Source: Fusibacter_A sp965140735
GTDB taxonomy: Bacteria > Bacillota > Clostridia > Peptostreptococcales > Acidaminobacteraceae
Assembly (NCBI GenBank): GCA_965140735.1
Contig: OZ223306.1
Span: 4,588,001 to 4,652,000 of the forward strand
Length of the DNA stretch: 64,000 nucleotides
Direction of reading: 5' to 3'
Below are positions 16,912 through 25,530 of this stretch, piece by piece. The notes below the pieces were generated by a model, which was given only the letters and a program-made list of their open reading frames with translations, did not search any database and was not told where the DNA came from. The stretch's first letter is position 1. Each line of letters opens with the position of its first letter. A program made the translations under genes and the position numbers.

Positions 16912-18594
16912 ATGAAAAATTGGAAGGTGATGAGTCATAGTCAAATTGGCTCATCACATGTTAAGAACCAAAAACCGAACCAAGATGCTTATTTGTATAA
17001 AGAGACATCTGCTTTTATAGGTGCTGTAAGCGATGGGCACGGGAGTCAAGCACATGCACGAAGTGAAGCTGGTTCAAAGCTTGCGGTGGAAGCTGCAGTA
17101 GAAACTATTGAAGCCTTTCTAAATGAAGATTTTTTTGAAGTATTTGCCGAAACATTTTTTAAAACCATCAACGATGATGCGCCATTGGATGAAGTGGAGA
17201 AAATGGAAGCATTTAAAATACTGATCTCTAATTGGCTTCCTAATAAAATCGTTATGAATTGGAGACAAAAAGTACTGGGGCATTATGATCAAATAGAAGA
17301 TAAAAGCAGTGACTGCTCTAAATCAGAAATTTACAAGCTTTATGGGTGTACATTGCTTTGCACTTTTGAATACAAGCAATATCTGGTCTTCTTACAAATC
17401 GGAGACGGGCTAATCGGTATCTATGAGCAAGATGGAAAGGTTATTCACCCAATTGCAGAGGATATAAGACATCGAGATAATATGACAACTTCTATTTCGG
17501 ATCTTCATGCACCATTAGAATTTAAAACGGCATTATACCCAGTAAAAGAGATGATTGAATTTATTGCTTTGACAACAGATGGCATTGAAAATGCCTATCC
17601 CAACAGTAAAACAGACTATATTTATTTTTATCATTCAGTACATGGTTTAATTGTGGAATCATTACCAGAGTTAGAGCGATTGCTTGAACGCACAAGCCGT
17701 TATTCTGGAGATGATTCCACCGCTTTAATTCTTTATAGGCCACTGTCGGACTTACAAGTAAACGCTTTTAGTGTTGATAATGTCGATGAGACGTCGATTG
17801 TGTATACAGGCGTTTCAGAGGACTACATTCCTATAGAACATATTCTATGTGATCCCACAAGTAGTCTTTTTTTAGAGATTGCAGGTGAGCTCAGCTACTC
17901 ATTTGGTCAATTTGAAACTTATGGACAATGTGTTGTAGGAGTAGCCTTACAGGATATTTGGTATAACCCTATAGATCATAAAATTTTGTTGGTCAATCGG
18001 ATATTAAGAGAGGCAACCCAACAGATGCTTTTAATTTCAAGAAAATATTTAGCGGATTTACTTCATCTTGTCTTGTATAAAGTTTATCCAGAAAATATAT
18101 TTCAAAAGTATATACCTCGATTTGATTTGTTTTATGAGAAAGCGATCCAAGGCGGAACTGAAAAGTGTTCACCTAGAGCGTGGTCCAAGATCATCGATCA
18201 GATTAGACAAGAGGTTCATTTTAATTATGAAATAGGGTCTTTTACATTTAATGAGACTTGTGAATCCTTTCAAATAAGTATTGTTACTCAAGTAAGTACT
18301 TATGAACTATTTCATGATAGTACACTCTACTTACACCAAATTTTAAAATCTAAAAAGATTACCAATCATAAAATTGGTCGAGTAATGGTCCATCCTAAAA
18401 AGCCTCAAATATGGGGAATTTTAAACTGCTCCAATCACGAATGGGTTCAATATATAAAGGGCAATGCAACACCAAGATATATTTCGAGAAATAAAACAGC
18501 AACTTTAATTGAAGGCAGTGTTATTTTCATGTATGGCATACCAGTGCGTATTATGTTGAAACATGATGAGGAGACAGAAAAAGAGTTGTCTTAA
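16912..18594 (+). CDS. PP2C-family protein phosphatase with C-terminal module shared with the kinase
   Basis: About 560 residues. The N-terminal ~265 residues are a PP2C domain: NQDAYLY (Asp25), AVSDGHGSQ (Asp41), QIGDGLIG, LTTDGIENAYP and GDDSTALI supply the usual two-metal ligands. The family dephosphorylates Ser/Thr phosphoproteins. A middle region of about 180 residues is unfamiliar. The final ~95 residues, with HPKKPQIWGILNCSNHEW, match the C-terminus of the kinase two genes upstream. A TTG at 16900 is in frame, but the ATG at 16912 is preferred; no good ribosome site is seen, so translation is probably coupled to the VWA gene ending six bases earlier. The stop codon lies inside the stem of a strong terminator that ends the cluster. 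Confidence 0.87.
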   Translation: MKNWKVMSHSQIGSSHVKNQKPNQDAYLYKETSAFIGAVSDGHGSQAHARSEAGSKLAVEAAVETIEAFLNEDFFEVFAETFFKTINDDAPLDEVEKMEAFKILISNWLPNKIVMNWRQKVLGHYDQIEDKSSDCSKSEIYKLYGCTLLCTFEYKQYLVFLQIGDGLIGIYEQDGKVIHPIAEDIRHRDNMTTSISDLHAPLEFKTALYPVKEMIEFIALTTDGIENAYPNSKTDYIYFYHSVHGLIVESLPELERLLERTSRYSGDDSTALILYRPLSDLQVNAFSVDNVDETSIVYTGVSEDYIPIEHILCDPTSSLFLEIAGELSYSFGQFETYGQCVVGVALQDIWYNPIDHKILLVNRILREATQQMLLISRKYLADLLHLVLYKVYPENIFQKYIPRFDLFYEKAIQGGTEKCSPRAWSKIIDQIRQEVHFNYEIGSFTFNETCESFQISIVTQVSTYELFHDSTLYLHQILKSKKITNHKIGRVMVHPKKPQIWGILNCSNHEWVQYIKGNATPRYISRNKTATLIEGSVIFMYGIPVRIMLKHDEETEKELS

Positions 18595-18630
18595 AATGAT
18601 TTTTATCATTTTGAGACAACCCTTTTTTTT
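18584..18630 (+). terminator. Intrinsic terminator of the kinase/VWA/PP2C cluster
   Basis: GTTGTCTTAAAATGAT and ATCATTTTGAGACAAC form a 16-bp stem with one mismatch, followed by eight T residues. The TAA of the phosphatase gene lies in the stem. Confidence 0.9.
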
Positions 18631-18665
18631 GATATAATAATATTATAATAGTAATGTAATTAAAA

Positions 18666-18695
18666 TTGTGTAAGAAATGATTATTTGGGTATACT
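18666..18695 (+). promoter_or_regulatory. Promoter of the prsW-like gene
   Basis: TTGTGT (18666-18671), an 18-base spacer and TATACT (18690-18695), 64 bases before the start. Confidence 0.5.
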
Positions 18696-18759
18696 ATTCA
18701 TCATCCAGCCTAAAATTTCAAAATGAATTGTAAAAAAGGGTGTATCATAGGAGAGATAT

Positions 18760-19458
18760 ATGCAAAATCTTTTATTGATTGCTATTGGTCCATCGATAGC
18801 ATTGTTACTTTTTTTTTATTTTATTGATCGTTACGATCGCGAACCATTGGCATTGCTTGGGAAATTATTTTTAGGCGGTATGGTAAGTGTTATTCCTATT
18901 TTACTTGCTGAAGTTGGTTTACAACGTCTTAATTTTTTACCAGGGCTATTAGGGGTTGCTTATACGGCGTTTATTGTGGCAGGCTTTACAGAAGAATTTT
19001 TTAAAAAGTTTGTTGTTATGAAGATTGCCTATAAAGACGAGCACTTCAACGAACGTCTTGATGGTATTATTTATTGTGTGTTTGCATCACTTGGGATGGC
19101 CACAGTGGAAAATATTTTTTACATATTTGGGAATGAAAATCCGATTTCAGTTGGGATTTTAAGAGGTTTTGTTAGTGTTCCCATGCATATGTTGTTTGCA
19201 GTAACGATGGGCTATTATCTCTCTTTCGCAAAATTTACAACAGAGGAGGTTAGAAGGAAGAAATATTTAAAAATGACTTTATGGCGACCTGTTTTACTAC
19301 ACGGTATATTTGATTTTCTCTTGATGAGTGGACAAGCGTTACTTACGATTGCGGCTATTCCATTTGTACTTTGGTCATGGAAAGTCAATTATATCAAATT
19401 GAAAAAATATTATAATGAAGCAAAAATGACACAAAATTTAAGCAACTTTGATGATTAA
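18760..19458 (+). CDS. prsW: PrsW-family intramembrane metalloprotease
   Basis: A 232-residue polytopic membrane protein. The family's metal and catalytic motifs are intact: EEFFKK (Glu78, Glu79), ATVENIFY (Glu117), PMHMLFAV (His143) and LHGIFDF (His181, Asp185). In Bacillus, PrsW makes the first cut in the anti-sigma factor RsiW and so releases an envelope-stress sigma factor. Other members have different substrates. No anti-sigma or ECF sigma gene is adjacent, so the substrate here is unknown. It has its own promoter and a GGAGAG ribosome site and starts a short run with the MarR and YqfO-like genes. Confidence 0.9.
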   Translation: MQNLLLIAIGPSIALLLFFYFIDRYDREPLALLGKLFLGGMVSVIPILLAEVGLQRLNFLPGLLGVAYTAFIVAGFTEEFFKKFVVMKIAYKDEHFNERLDGIIYCVFASLGMATVENIFYIFGNENPISVGILRGFVSVPMHMLFAVTMGYYLSFAKFTTEEVRRKKYLKMTLWRPVLLHGIFDFLLMSGQALLTIAAIPFVLWSWKVNYIKLKKYYNEAKMTQNLSNFDD

Positions 19459-19512
19459 ATAAAATATATTTTGGTATATAAAAAAAACATAAACTAAAAG
19501 GATGTGAATTGG

Positions 19513-19965
19513 GTGAAAACACAAAATTATGAAATGCTAACGGAGTATATGCTGAAACTCATGCCAACGATGAATAAGAGATTTTTTAGGGATGATGAAG
19601 TTTTTAAATCTGAGGAGCTCTTTCCTTCGCATATACAAATCTTATTAGTTCTTGCGAATCACAAACAATTGACTATGTCTCAAATTTCTAAACAAATTAA
19701 TGTTATTAATTCCAATTTGACACCATTAGTAGATAAGCTCATCAATTTTGGTTATTTAAAACGGCAACCCTATAAAAAAGATAGACGTGTGGTACACATT
19801 TCTTTAACGCCTTCGGGAAAAGTATTTGTTGAAAAGCATAAAAAATATGTAGAATCTTTACTTGAAGAGAAATTGAGCACACTTTCAGAAGAGAAAATAA
19901 CAGAACTTGGTGAGCATTTAAAAGCGGTGTATGACACAGTGATTGAATGTCTAGGAGAAAAATAA
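19513..19965 (+). CDS. MarR-family transcriptional regulator
   Basis: About 150 residues with a central winged helix: LTMSQISKQINVINSNLTPL as recognition region, then LINFGYLKRQPYKKDRRVVHISLTPSG as the wing, which is the MarR signature. Terminal helices would form the dimer interface. Two GTG codons are possible; the one at 19513 stands ten bases after AGGA, whereas 19504 nearly touches it, so the later one is chosen. It may regulate the neighbouring small YqfO-like gene four bases downstream or the PrsW gene upstream. The effector is unknown. Confidence 0.88.
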   Translation: MKTQNYEMLTEYMLKLMPTMNKRFFRDDEVFKSEELFPSHIQILLVLANHKQLTMSQISKQINVINSNLTPLVDKLINFGYLKRQPYKKDRRVVHISLTPSGKVFVEKHKKYVESLLEEKLSTLSEEKITELGEHLKAVYDTVIECLGEK

Positions 19966-19969
19966 GAAA

Positions 19970-20287
19970 ATGAAACAAGAATACTGTAAGTTTGAAGTTT
20001 ATATTCCGGAAACACATGTCGCCATGTTGATTGATGCCTTAAATGAAAAACAATTACTCAGAGAAGGGCATTATGATAGTGCTTATTGCTCCTATCCTGT
20101 ATTAGGTCATTGGAGAGCACTACAAGGTGCAAACCCTCATACTGGTGAGATCGGCAAAATAAAAACTTCAAATGAAATTAAACTTGAGTTTAGAACCACA
20201 GAGAATCATGCTGAAATTGCATATGATATTATCAAAGCGATACATCCTTATGAAGTCCCTGTCATTAATCGAATGATGGTGTTTTAG
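19970..20287 (+). CDS. Stand-alone YqfO/NIF3 insert-like (CutA/PII-fold) protein
   Basis: A 105-residue protein that matches the small ferredoxin-like domain inserted in YqfO/NIF3-type proteins and also found alone. The pattern FEVYIPETHV, GHYDSAYC, a central GANPHTGEIGK and a closing IHPYEVPVINRM is characteristic. The fold is like CutA1/PII, and a metal- or ligand-binding trimer is plausible, but no biochemical role is established. It is co-transcribed with the MarR regulator (four-base gap) and may be its sensor partner; that is inference. A terminator follows. Confidence 0.8.
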   Translation: MKQEYCKFEVYIPETHVAMLIDALNEKQLLREGHYDSAYCSYPVLGHWRALQGANPHTGEIGKIKTSNEIKLEFRTTENHAEIAYDIIKAIHPYEVPVINRMMVF

Positions 20288-20327
20288 AAGGGGCTATCTT
20301 AGTGGGACAAACTTTGATATGATGAAA

Positions 20328-20359
20328 TAGGATTAATTTATTTTAATCCTAATTTTTTT
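20328..20359 (+). terminator. Intrinsic terminator before the aminopeptidase gene
   Basis: TAGGATTAA and TTAATCCTA form a perfect 9-bp stem followed by eight T residues. It ends only a few bases before the GGAGG of the next gene, so it could also act as an attenuator. Confidence 0.8.
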
Positions 20360-20371
20360 TGGAGGTATTAT

Positions 20372-21607
20372 ATGTTTGAAATTAAACTTAAAAAATATGC
20401 TGAGCTCTTAGTTAAAATTGGTATTAACTTAAAGCTAGATCAAATACTAGTGATTAGATCACCAATTGAATGTGCAGATTTTACAAGGCTGGTTACAGAG
20501 ATTGCCTATAGAGAAGGGGCTAAAGAAGTTGTCGTTCTATGGGGAGACGAAAAACTGGACAAAATTAAGTATATGATGGCACCAGATCAAATATTTGATG
20601 ATTATCCAGAGTGGCAAAAAACATTTTTTATGGATTATGCTTTGCAGGATGCAGCTTTTCTAAGTATTTCAGCGTCAGATCCAGATGTCATGAAAGAGGT
20701 TGAGGCAGAACGTGTGATAAGAGCTCAAAAAGCAAGGGGCAATGCACTTGAGACTTACAGAGAAAGAACGATGAATAACATCAATACTTGGTGTGTTGCA
20801 TCAGTACCGACGGTAGCTTGGGCTCAAAAAATATTTCCTGATGTTTCAGAAGATGTTGCAGTAGATAAGCTTTGGGACGCTATTTTTGCGGCAGTCAGAG
20901 TGGATGCAGAAGATCCGATAGAGGCTTGGGAAATTCATAAAGCTGCGCTTAAGAAAAATACAGATTATTTGAATCAAATGAATTTTAAGGCTTTAAAATA
21001 TAAAAATAGCATCGGTACTGATCTAACAATCGAACTGCCTCAAAATCATATTTGGTTTGGAGGCTCTGATCTTACAAAAGAAGGACATGAATTTATTGCC
21101 AATATGCCAACAGAGGAAATATATACGGCGCCAAAAAGAAATGGTGTAAACGGTAAAGTTGTAAGTTCAAAGCCATTTAACCTTGATGGTAACCTGATAG
21201 ATGAGTTTGAGCTTGTGTTCAAGGATGGTAGAATCGTTGATTTCAGTGCAAAAGTTGGCTATGAAGTTCTAAAAAAACTGATCAATGTAGATGAAGGCAC
21301 GCATTATCTGGGAGAAGTGGCATTGGTGCCATATGATTCGCCTATATCCAACTCAAATATTTTATTTTATAATACTTTATTTGATGAGAATGCTTCATGC
21401 CACTTGGCCTTAGGGAAGGCTTATCCTGTTTGTATCAAAGGTGGAGATGAAATGTCTTCTGAGGCATTAATCGAAAATGGAATAAACGACTCCATGATGC
21501 ATGAAGATTTTATGATTGGGACTAAGGATTTAGACATTATGGGGATTACACAGGATGATAAAGAAATTCCAATTTTTAAAGAGGGCAATTTTGTAACAGT
21601 GCTTTAG
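20372..21607 (+). CDS. M29-family metallo-aminopeptidase (AmpS/PepS-like)
   Basis: A 411-residue cytoplasmic aminopeptidase of the thermophilic-aminopeptidase family M29, which removes N-terminal residues from peptides with a two-metal centre. Family landmarks are the N-terminal LVKIGINLK with VVLWGDEK, the metal-binding Glu in LGEVALVPYDSPIS, ASCHLALGKAYP with a His ligand, and the closing NDSMMHEDFMIGTKDLDIMG with His and Asp. The length is normal for the family. It has a strong GGAGG ribosome site and its own terminator, so it is monocistronic. A housekeeping role in peptide turnover is likely. Confidence 0.93.
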   Translation: MFEIKLKKYAELLVKIGINLKLDQILVIRSPIECADFTRLVTEIAYREGAKEVVVLWGDEKLDKIKYMMAPDQIFDDYPEWQKTFFMDYALQDAAFLSISASDPDVMKEVEAERVIRAQKARGNALETYRERTMNNINTWCVASVPTVAWAQKIFPDVSEDVAVDKLWDAIFAAVRVDAEDPIEAWEIHKAALKKNTDYLNQMNFKALKYKNSIGTDLTIELPQNHIWFGGSDLTKEGHEFIANMPTEEIYTAPKRNGVNGKVVSSKPFNLDGNLIDEFELVFKDGRIVDFSAKVGYEVLKKLINVDEGTHYLGEVALVPYDSPISNSNILFYNTLFDENASCHLALGKAYPVCIKGGDEMSSEALIENGINDSMMHEDFMIGTKDLDIMGITQDDKEIPIFKEGNFVTVL

Positions 21608-21700
21608 AGGTGACAAATGATCATTAGAAAAGCAGATAAATAAGGTGATGGTCTTAGGGCACACTTATAATCATATGATAAAATGTCTCTAAATAATAAG

Positions 21701-21754
21701 GAAATCATTTAAATTGATAAATTTTTGTAACGTTTGAATGATTTCTTTTTTTTT
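21701..21754 (+). terminator. Intrinsic terminator after the aminopeptidase gene
   Basis: GAAATCATT and AATGATTTC form a 9-bp stem across a 27-base loop, followed by ten T residues. A weak promoter, TTGAAT with TATATA (21758-21763), overlaps it and could serve korA. Confidence 0.65.
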
Positions 21755-21800
21755 AGGTATATACTTAGTAAGTCAAAATGTATTATTAAAGGTGGTTATT

Positions 21801-23459
21801 ATGAAAAAAACAATAATGATAGCAGGTGCAGCTGGTGCTGGAATCAATACCTCTGAACTCTTTCTTGAAAGAATGCTGAAAAAAGAGGGTTTTTTTGTAC
21901 TCTCTTATAAAAACTATATGTCCAGAGTGAGAGGCGGGTTTAATTATGCTACAATTACTTTAGGAACTGAAGCTGTGAATTCGTGTGAAACTCATGCGGA
22001 TATTTTTATCGCTCTGAATCAAGAAGCACTCGATAAGAGTCAAATGATGATAAAAAGTGATGGTTTGATTTTAGCAAGTGACCAGTTGAAAGGCAATGAT
22101 AACGAAAAAGTACTTTGGATAGAACAAGAGCCATTGAAAGCCGTTTCAAGCTCAAAAAATGCATTTAGTATGTGTGCTATAGGTGTTGTTCTAAAAAAAT
22201 TAGGTTTACATCAGGATGTTCTGAAAAGCATGAAGCTTAAAAAGTGGTCTGAAGAAGTGAATGAGACGAATTTAGCCGCTGGCGTTTATGGCTATGGTCT
22301 TTTGGAATCCTCTATAAAGACTGAAATTACTCAGAAAAAAGAGACTATTTTAGTAAATGGAAATCAAGCTGTTGCACTTGGTGCGATTGCATCTGGTCTT
22401 GGGTTTTACAGTGCTTATCCAATGGCACCGTCCACAGGCATTATGACCTATCTAGCTGCACATGAACGTGAGATGGGTCTTATCGTTGAGCAAGCTGAAG
22501 ACGAAATTGCAGCAATGATGGCAGCAATAGGTGCAGCATCAAATGGCGTTAGAGCTATGACAGGCACTTCAGGTGGTGGTTTTGCTTTAATGGTGGAGGC
22601 ACTCGGATTTGCAGCGGTGAGTGAAGTCCCTTTGGTTGCCTGCAATGTACAAAGACCAGGCCCTGCAACAGGGCTTCCGACGAGAACAGAGCAAGCTGAT
22701 CTCTCCTTTGTTGTGTCGGCTTCTCAGGGCGAATTTGCTAGAATTGTACTTGCACCTTTAACGGTTGAGGATGCTTTCTATACCACATTTAGAGCTTTTA
22801 ATTTAGCAGAAAAGTATCAAGTGCCTGTGATTATACTCACAGATCAATTCTTAGCAGATTCGACTCAATCCATCCCAAAATTCAAAACTGATACGCTTAA
22901 AATAGAACGCCATTTAACAGAAGCGGTACAAGCAGATTACAAACGCTATGATTTTGACCAAACTTTTGGTGGGCGAAAATATCCTGGCATAGACGATCAA
23001 ACCTTAGTAATGACGGATTCACATGTTCACGATGAGTATGGGCATGTCACTGAAGATGAAGAAATGACGATTAAACTTAAGCATAAGTTAATAAGACGAG
23101 TAGAAGCCATAAAGAATGAACTCAATGCACCACGATTTTATGGAAATGAAGCTTATAAAACACTTTTTATCTGCTGGGGCTCGACATATGGTGCTTTAAA
23201 AGATGCTGTAGATGAACTCAATGATAAAGGTGAGGCCGTTGCAATGCTCGCATTTTCAGATGTATTTCCAATTAAGGAAGATGTTTTGAAAGTTTATTTA
23301 AAAGAAAACGTGACACTTATTAATGTAGAGGGAAACGCTTTTAATCAATTCGGCAAAATACTGCGCATGGAAACAGGCGTTACTTTTACTAAAACTATAA
23401 ACAAATATGATGGTAGACCGTTTAGCGCAAGTTATATCATTGAATCATATCGAAAATGA
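21801..23459 (+). CDS. korA: 2-oxoacid:ferredoxin oxidoreductase, fused gamma-alpha subunit
   Basis: A 552-residue subunit of a two-subunit 2-oxoacid:ferredoxin oxidoreductase, which decarboxylates a 2-oxoacid oxidatively to acyl-CoA and reduces ferredoxin. Residues about 1-190 are the gamma domain (GAAGAGINTSELFLERML, SRVRGGFNY). The alpha or pyrimidine-binding domain follows (GNQAVALGAIASGLGFYSAYP, MTGTSGGGFALM, PLVACNVQRPGPATGLPTRT). The frame is open 63 bases upstream, but AAAGGTGG before the ATG at 21801 fixes the start. The beta subunit follows after 11 bases. No ferredoxin subunit is encoded, as in KorAB enzymes. A 2-oxoglutarate substrate is likely but not certain. Confidence 0.9.
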   Translation: MKKTIMIAGAAGAGINTSELFLERMLKKEGFFVLSYKNYMSRVRGGFNYATITLGTEAVNSCETHADIFIALNQEALDKSQMMIKSDGLILASDQLKGNDNEKVLWIEQEPLKAVSSSKNAFSMCAIGVVLKKLGLHQDVLKSMKLKKWSEEVNETNLAAGVYGYGLLESSIKTEITQKKETILVNGNQAVALGAIASGLGFYSAYPMAPSTGIMTYLAAHEREMGLIVEQAEDEIAAMMAAIGAASNGVRAMTGTSGGGFALMVEALGFAAVSEVPLVACNVQRPGPATGLPTRTEQADLSFVVSASQGEFARIVLAPLTVEDAFYTTFRAFNLAEKYQVPVIILTDQFLADSTQSIPKFKTDTLKIERHLTEAVQADYKRYDFDQTFGGRKYPGIDDQTLVMTDSHVHDEYGHVTEDEEMTIKLKHKLIRRVEAIKNELNAPRFYGNEAYKTLFICWGSTYGALKDAVDELNDKGEAVAMLAFSDVFPIKEDVLKVYLKENVTLINVEGNAFNQFGKILRMETGVTFTKTINKYDGRPFSASYIIESYRK

Positions 23460-23470
23460 GGTGAAATTTT

Positions 23471-24337
23471 ATGACAAAAATCGATACAATAAACAACCCT
23501 TTTGTAATGAATCATCCCACGTCTTGGTGTCCTGGATGTGGAAACTTTAGTATTTTAGACAGTATCAATCAAGCTTTAAATAATCTTGGCCTTACGCCTC
23601 AAGAAGTGCTTATGGTATCTGGTATTGGACAGGCAGCAAAGCTGCCCCATTATATTCATGCTCATGGCTTAAATACATTACATGGTAGGGCACTCCCAGC
23701 AGCAATGGGTGCTCATGCTGCAAACCATAGTCTCAAGATTATCTTGACTTCTGGTGATGGTGATACCTATGGTGAGGGTGGAAATCATTTTATTCATGGT
23801 ATTAGACGTAATATGGATATTGTCCATATTGTGCATGACAACCAAATCTACGGGCTGACTAAAGGTCAAGGTTCTCCAACAACAGCATTTGGTCAAAAGA
23901 CAAGATTGCAAGTTGACGGTATGAGACCAGATCCACTTAATCCGGTGGCTCTTGCCATCAGTATGGATTGTAGCTTTGTTGCCAGAAGCTTTTCAGGAGA
24001 TCCTGAACATCTTAAGAGTATGATAGAAGCTGCAATGTCACATAAAGGCTATGCTTTGATTGATGTCCTTCAACCTTGTGTTTCATTTAATCAAGTCAAC
24101 ACATTTAGATGGTATAAAGAACGCGTTTATAAACTTGATCCAGAATTTGATGTGACTAACAGAGCGAAAGCTTTTGAAAAGGCACTTGAGTTTGGAGATG
24201 AAGGCATTCCTATCGGCATACTTTATAAATATGAAAAAACAACGTTTATTGAGAGGATAGCTCACATAGATGAGCCACTTGTCTATAAAAAAAGAACGCC
24301 GGATGACGTTCAGAAATTATTAGAACAATTTGATTAA
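23471..24337 (+). CDS. korB: 2-oxoacid:ferredoxin oxidoreductase, beta (TPP-binding) subunit
   Basis: A 288-residue partner of the preceding subunit that binds thiamine diphosphate and an iron-sulfur cluster. The cluster motif SWCPGCGNF lies near residue 20, and the TPP-Mg signature is SGDGDTYGEGGNHFIHGIRRN with VHDNQIYGLTKGQ. The PTTAFGQKTR segment is typical of KorB-type rather than pyruvate-type beta subunits. Its 3' end overlaps the 3' end of the convergent lrgB gene by 18 bases, so no separate terminator lies between them. Confidence 0.92.
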   Translation: MTKIDTINNPFVMNHPTSWCPGCGNFSILDSINQALNNLGLTPQEVLMVSGIGQAAKLPHYIHAHGLNTLHGRALPAAMGAHAANHSLKIILTSGDGDTYGEGGNHFIHGIRRNMDIVHIVHDNQIYGLTKGQGSPTTAFGQKTRLQVDGMRPDPLNPVALAISMDCSFVARSFSGDPEHLKSMIEAAMSHKGYALIDVLQPCVSFNQVNTFRWYKERVYKLDPEFDVTNRAKAFEKALEFGDEGIPIGILYKYEKTTFIERIAHIDEPLVYKKRTPDDVQKLLEQFD

Positions 24338-25003
24338 ATAAGGCACAATTATAACTGTTAAAATACCACAGAGACCGATGGCTGTACCGCTGAGTGCACC
24401 TTCGGTCTCTCCCATTTCAAGTGCTTTAGAAGTGCCCACAGCATGCGATGCAGTCCCGATACCTATACCGCGCGCAATTGGATTTAAAAAAGGAAAAAGC
24501 TTAACCATATAAGGTGCGACAAAAGCACCAGTGATCCCTGTTACCACAACCATAACCACTGTAATAGGGGGGATGCCACCTATTATTTCGCTAAGACTTA
24601 TGGCCATAGGTGTGGTGATCGATTTAGGATAAAGGGAGTAAAGCAACTCTTGTGGCAGGTGAAATAATTCACCTAGCAGTTTAATTACAAAAAAAGACGT
24701 GACAACGCCTGAACAAATGCCAATAATTAAACTTAAAAAGTATTTTTCTATAATGGCGCGTTGACGGTAGAGCATGTGACCAAGCGCCACAGTAAGTGGA
24801 CTCAAAAAATAGTGGATGATGTTGCCACCAACCATATACTGTGTATATGGAATACCTGTAATGCTTAAGAAGGCAATAATTAGGATCATGGCAATCAAAA
24901 GTGGATTGGCAAGATCAGAATTTGTCTTTTTTTTGATGATTAAACCAATTTGAAAGGTCACAATCGTGAGTAGAATGCCAAAAGAAGGCGATGATGTAAG
25001 CAT
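24320..25003 (-). CDS. lrgB: LrgB-family membrane protein
   Basis: A 227-residue integral membrane protein of the LrgB/CidB family, with the signatures PKSITTPMAISLSEIIGG, VVTGITGAF and a C-terminal GIGTASHAVGTSKALEMGE. Six or seven hydrophobic helices are visible. LrgAB pairs are holin/antiholin-like and also act in pyruvate or glycolate transport and in control of autolysis. It follows lrgA directly: its ATG comes right after the lrgA stop, and the ribosome site AAAGGAG lies within the end of lrgA. Its 3' end overlaps the korB gene on the opposite strand. Confidence 0.93.
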   Translation of the reverse strand: MLTSSPSFGILLTIVTFQIGLIIKKKTNSDLANPLLIAMILIIAFLSITGIPYTQYMVGGNIIHYFLSPLTVALGHMLYRQRAIIEKYFLSLIIGICSGVVTSFFVIKLLGELFHLPQELLYSLYPKSITTPMAISLSEIIGGIPPITVVMVVVTGITGAFVAPYMVKLFPFLNPIARGIGIGTASHAVGTSKALEMGETEGALSGTAIGLCGILTVIIVPYLIKLF

Positions 25004-25348
25004 TTAGTGATCTCCTTTCGTTAACACTTGAGTGATGAACATCGTAACAAGCATGGTGATAATCGTAGAGACAATGCCAATGATTATAAGTATAAAGAGG
25101 TTAGATGTAACAATTGCCATAACGCCAACACTTGCAGGAATGAAAAAGAAGGCAATGTTGTTAAGCAAAAAGTCACTGGTTTCTTCAATATGCTTTTCTT
25201 TTAGAATGCCTAAGCTTAGAGCTAAAAAAAGTAGAAGCATCCCAAGAATCGATCCAGGAATTAGAATAATTGGACTCAATATGACACTTAAAGTTTCACC
25301 GAGGAACCAGAAGAACAGTAAAATTGCAAATTGAATTAAATAGATCAT
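25004..25348 (-). CDS. lrgA: LrgA/CidA-family holin-like protein
   Basis: A 114-residue protein with four hydrophobic helices. PGSILGMLLLFLALSLG and IEETSDFLLNNIAFFFIPASVGVM hold the family signature. It is partner to the LrgB protein encoded immediately after it. The strong AAAGGAG ribosome site lies six bases before the start. No LytSR regulator gene is adjacent, so control is probably by another route. In bacteria that oxidise 2-oxoacids a metabolite-transport role is possible, and the korAB genes next to it make that tempting but unproven. Confidence 0.92.
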   Translation of the reverse strand: MIYLIQFAILLFFWFLGETLSVILSPIILIPGSILGMLLLFLALSLGILKEKHIEETSDFLLNNIAFFFIPASVGVMAIVTSNLFILIIIGIVSTIITMLVTMFITQVLTKGDH

Positions 25349-25488
25349 TTTTATCTCCTTTTATTAAAGTTAAAATTCATTATAGCGTATTGTTTTAGAT
25401 AAAACAATCTTTTAAATAAAAAACTTCGGGTATCGAGATATTGGTTTTAATCAAAAGTAGATTGTCTGTAGCCTTATTTAAAAACACA

Positions 25489-25517
25489 AAAAAACTGGCC
25501 CTCTCGGACCAGTTTTT
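25489..25517 (-). terminator. Intrinsic terminator of htpG
   Basis: AAAAAACTGGCC pairs with GGACCAGTTTTT with one bulged base. On the minus strand it ends in a long T-run just after the htpG stop. Confidence 0.8.
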
Positions 25518-25530
25518 ATTGTGTGTGACT

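Noticed and set aside
13799..18594. Tellurite-resistance (Ter) operon
   Set aside because: Only the VWA, kinase and phosphatase resemble Ter-associated proteins; no TerB, TerC, TerD, TerE or TerZ gene is present.
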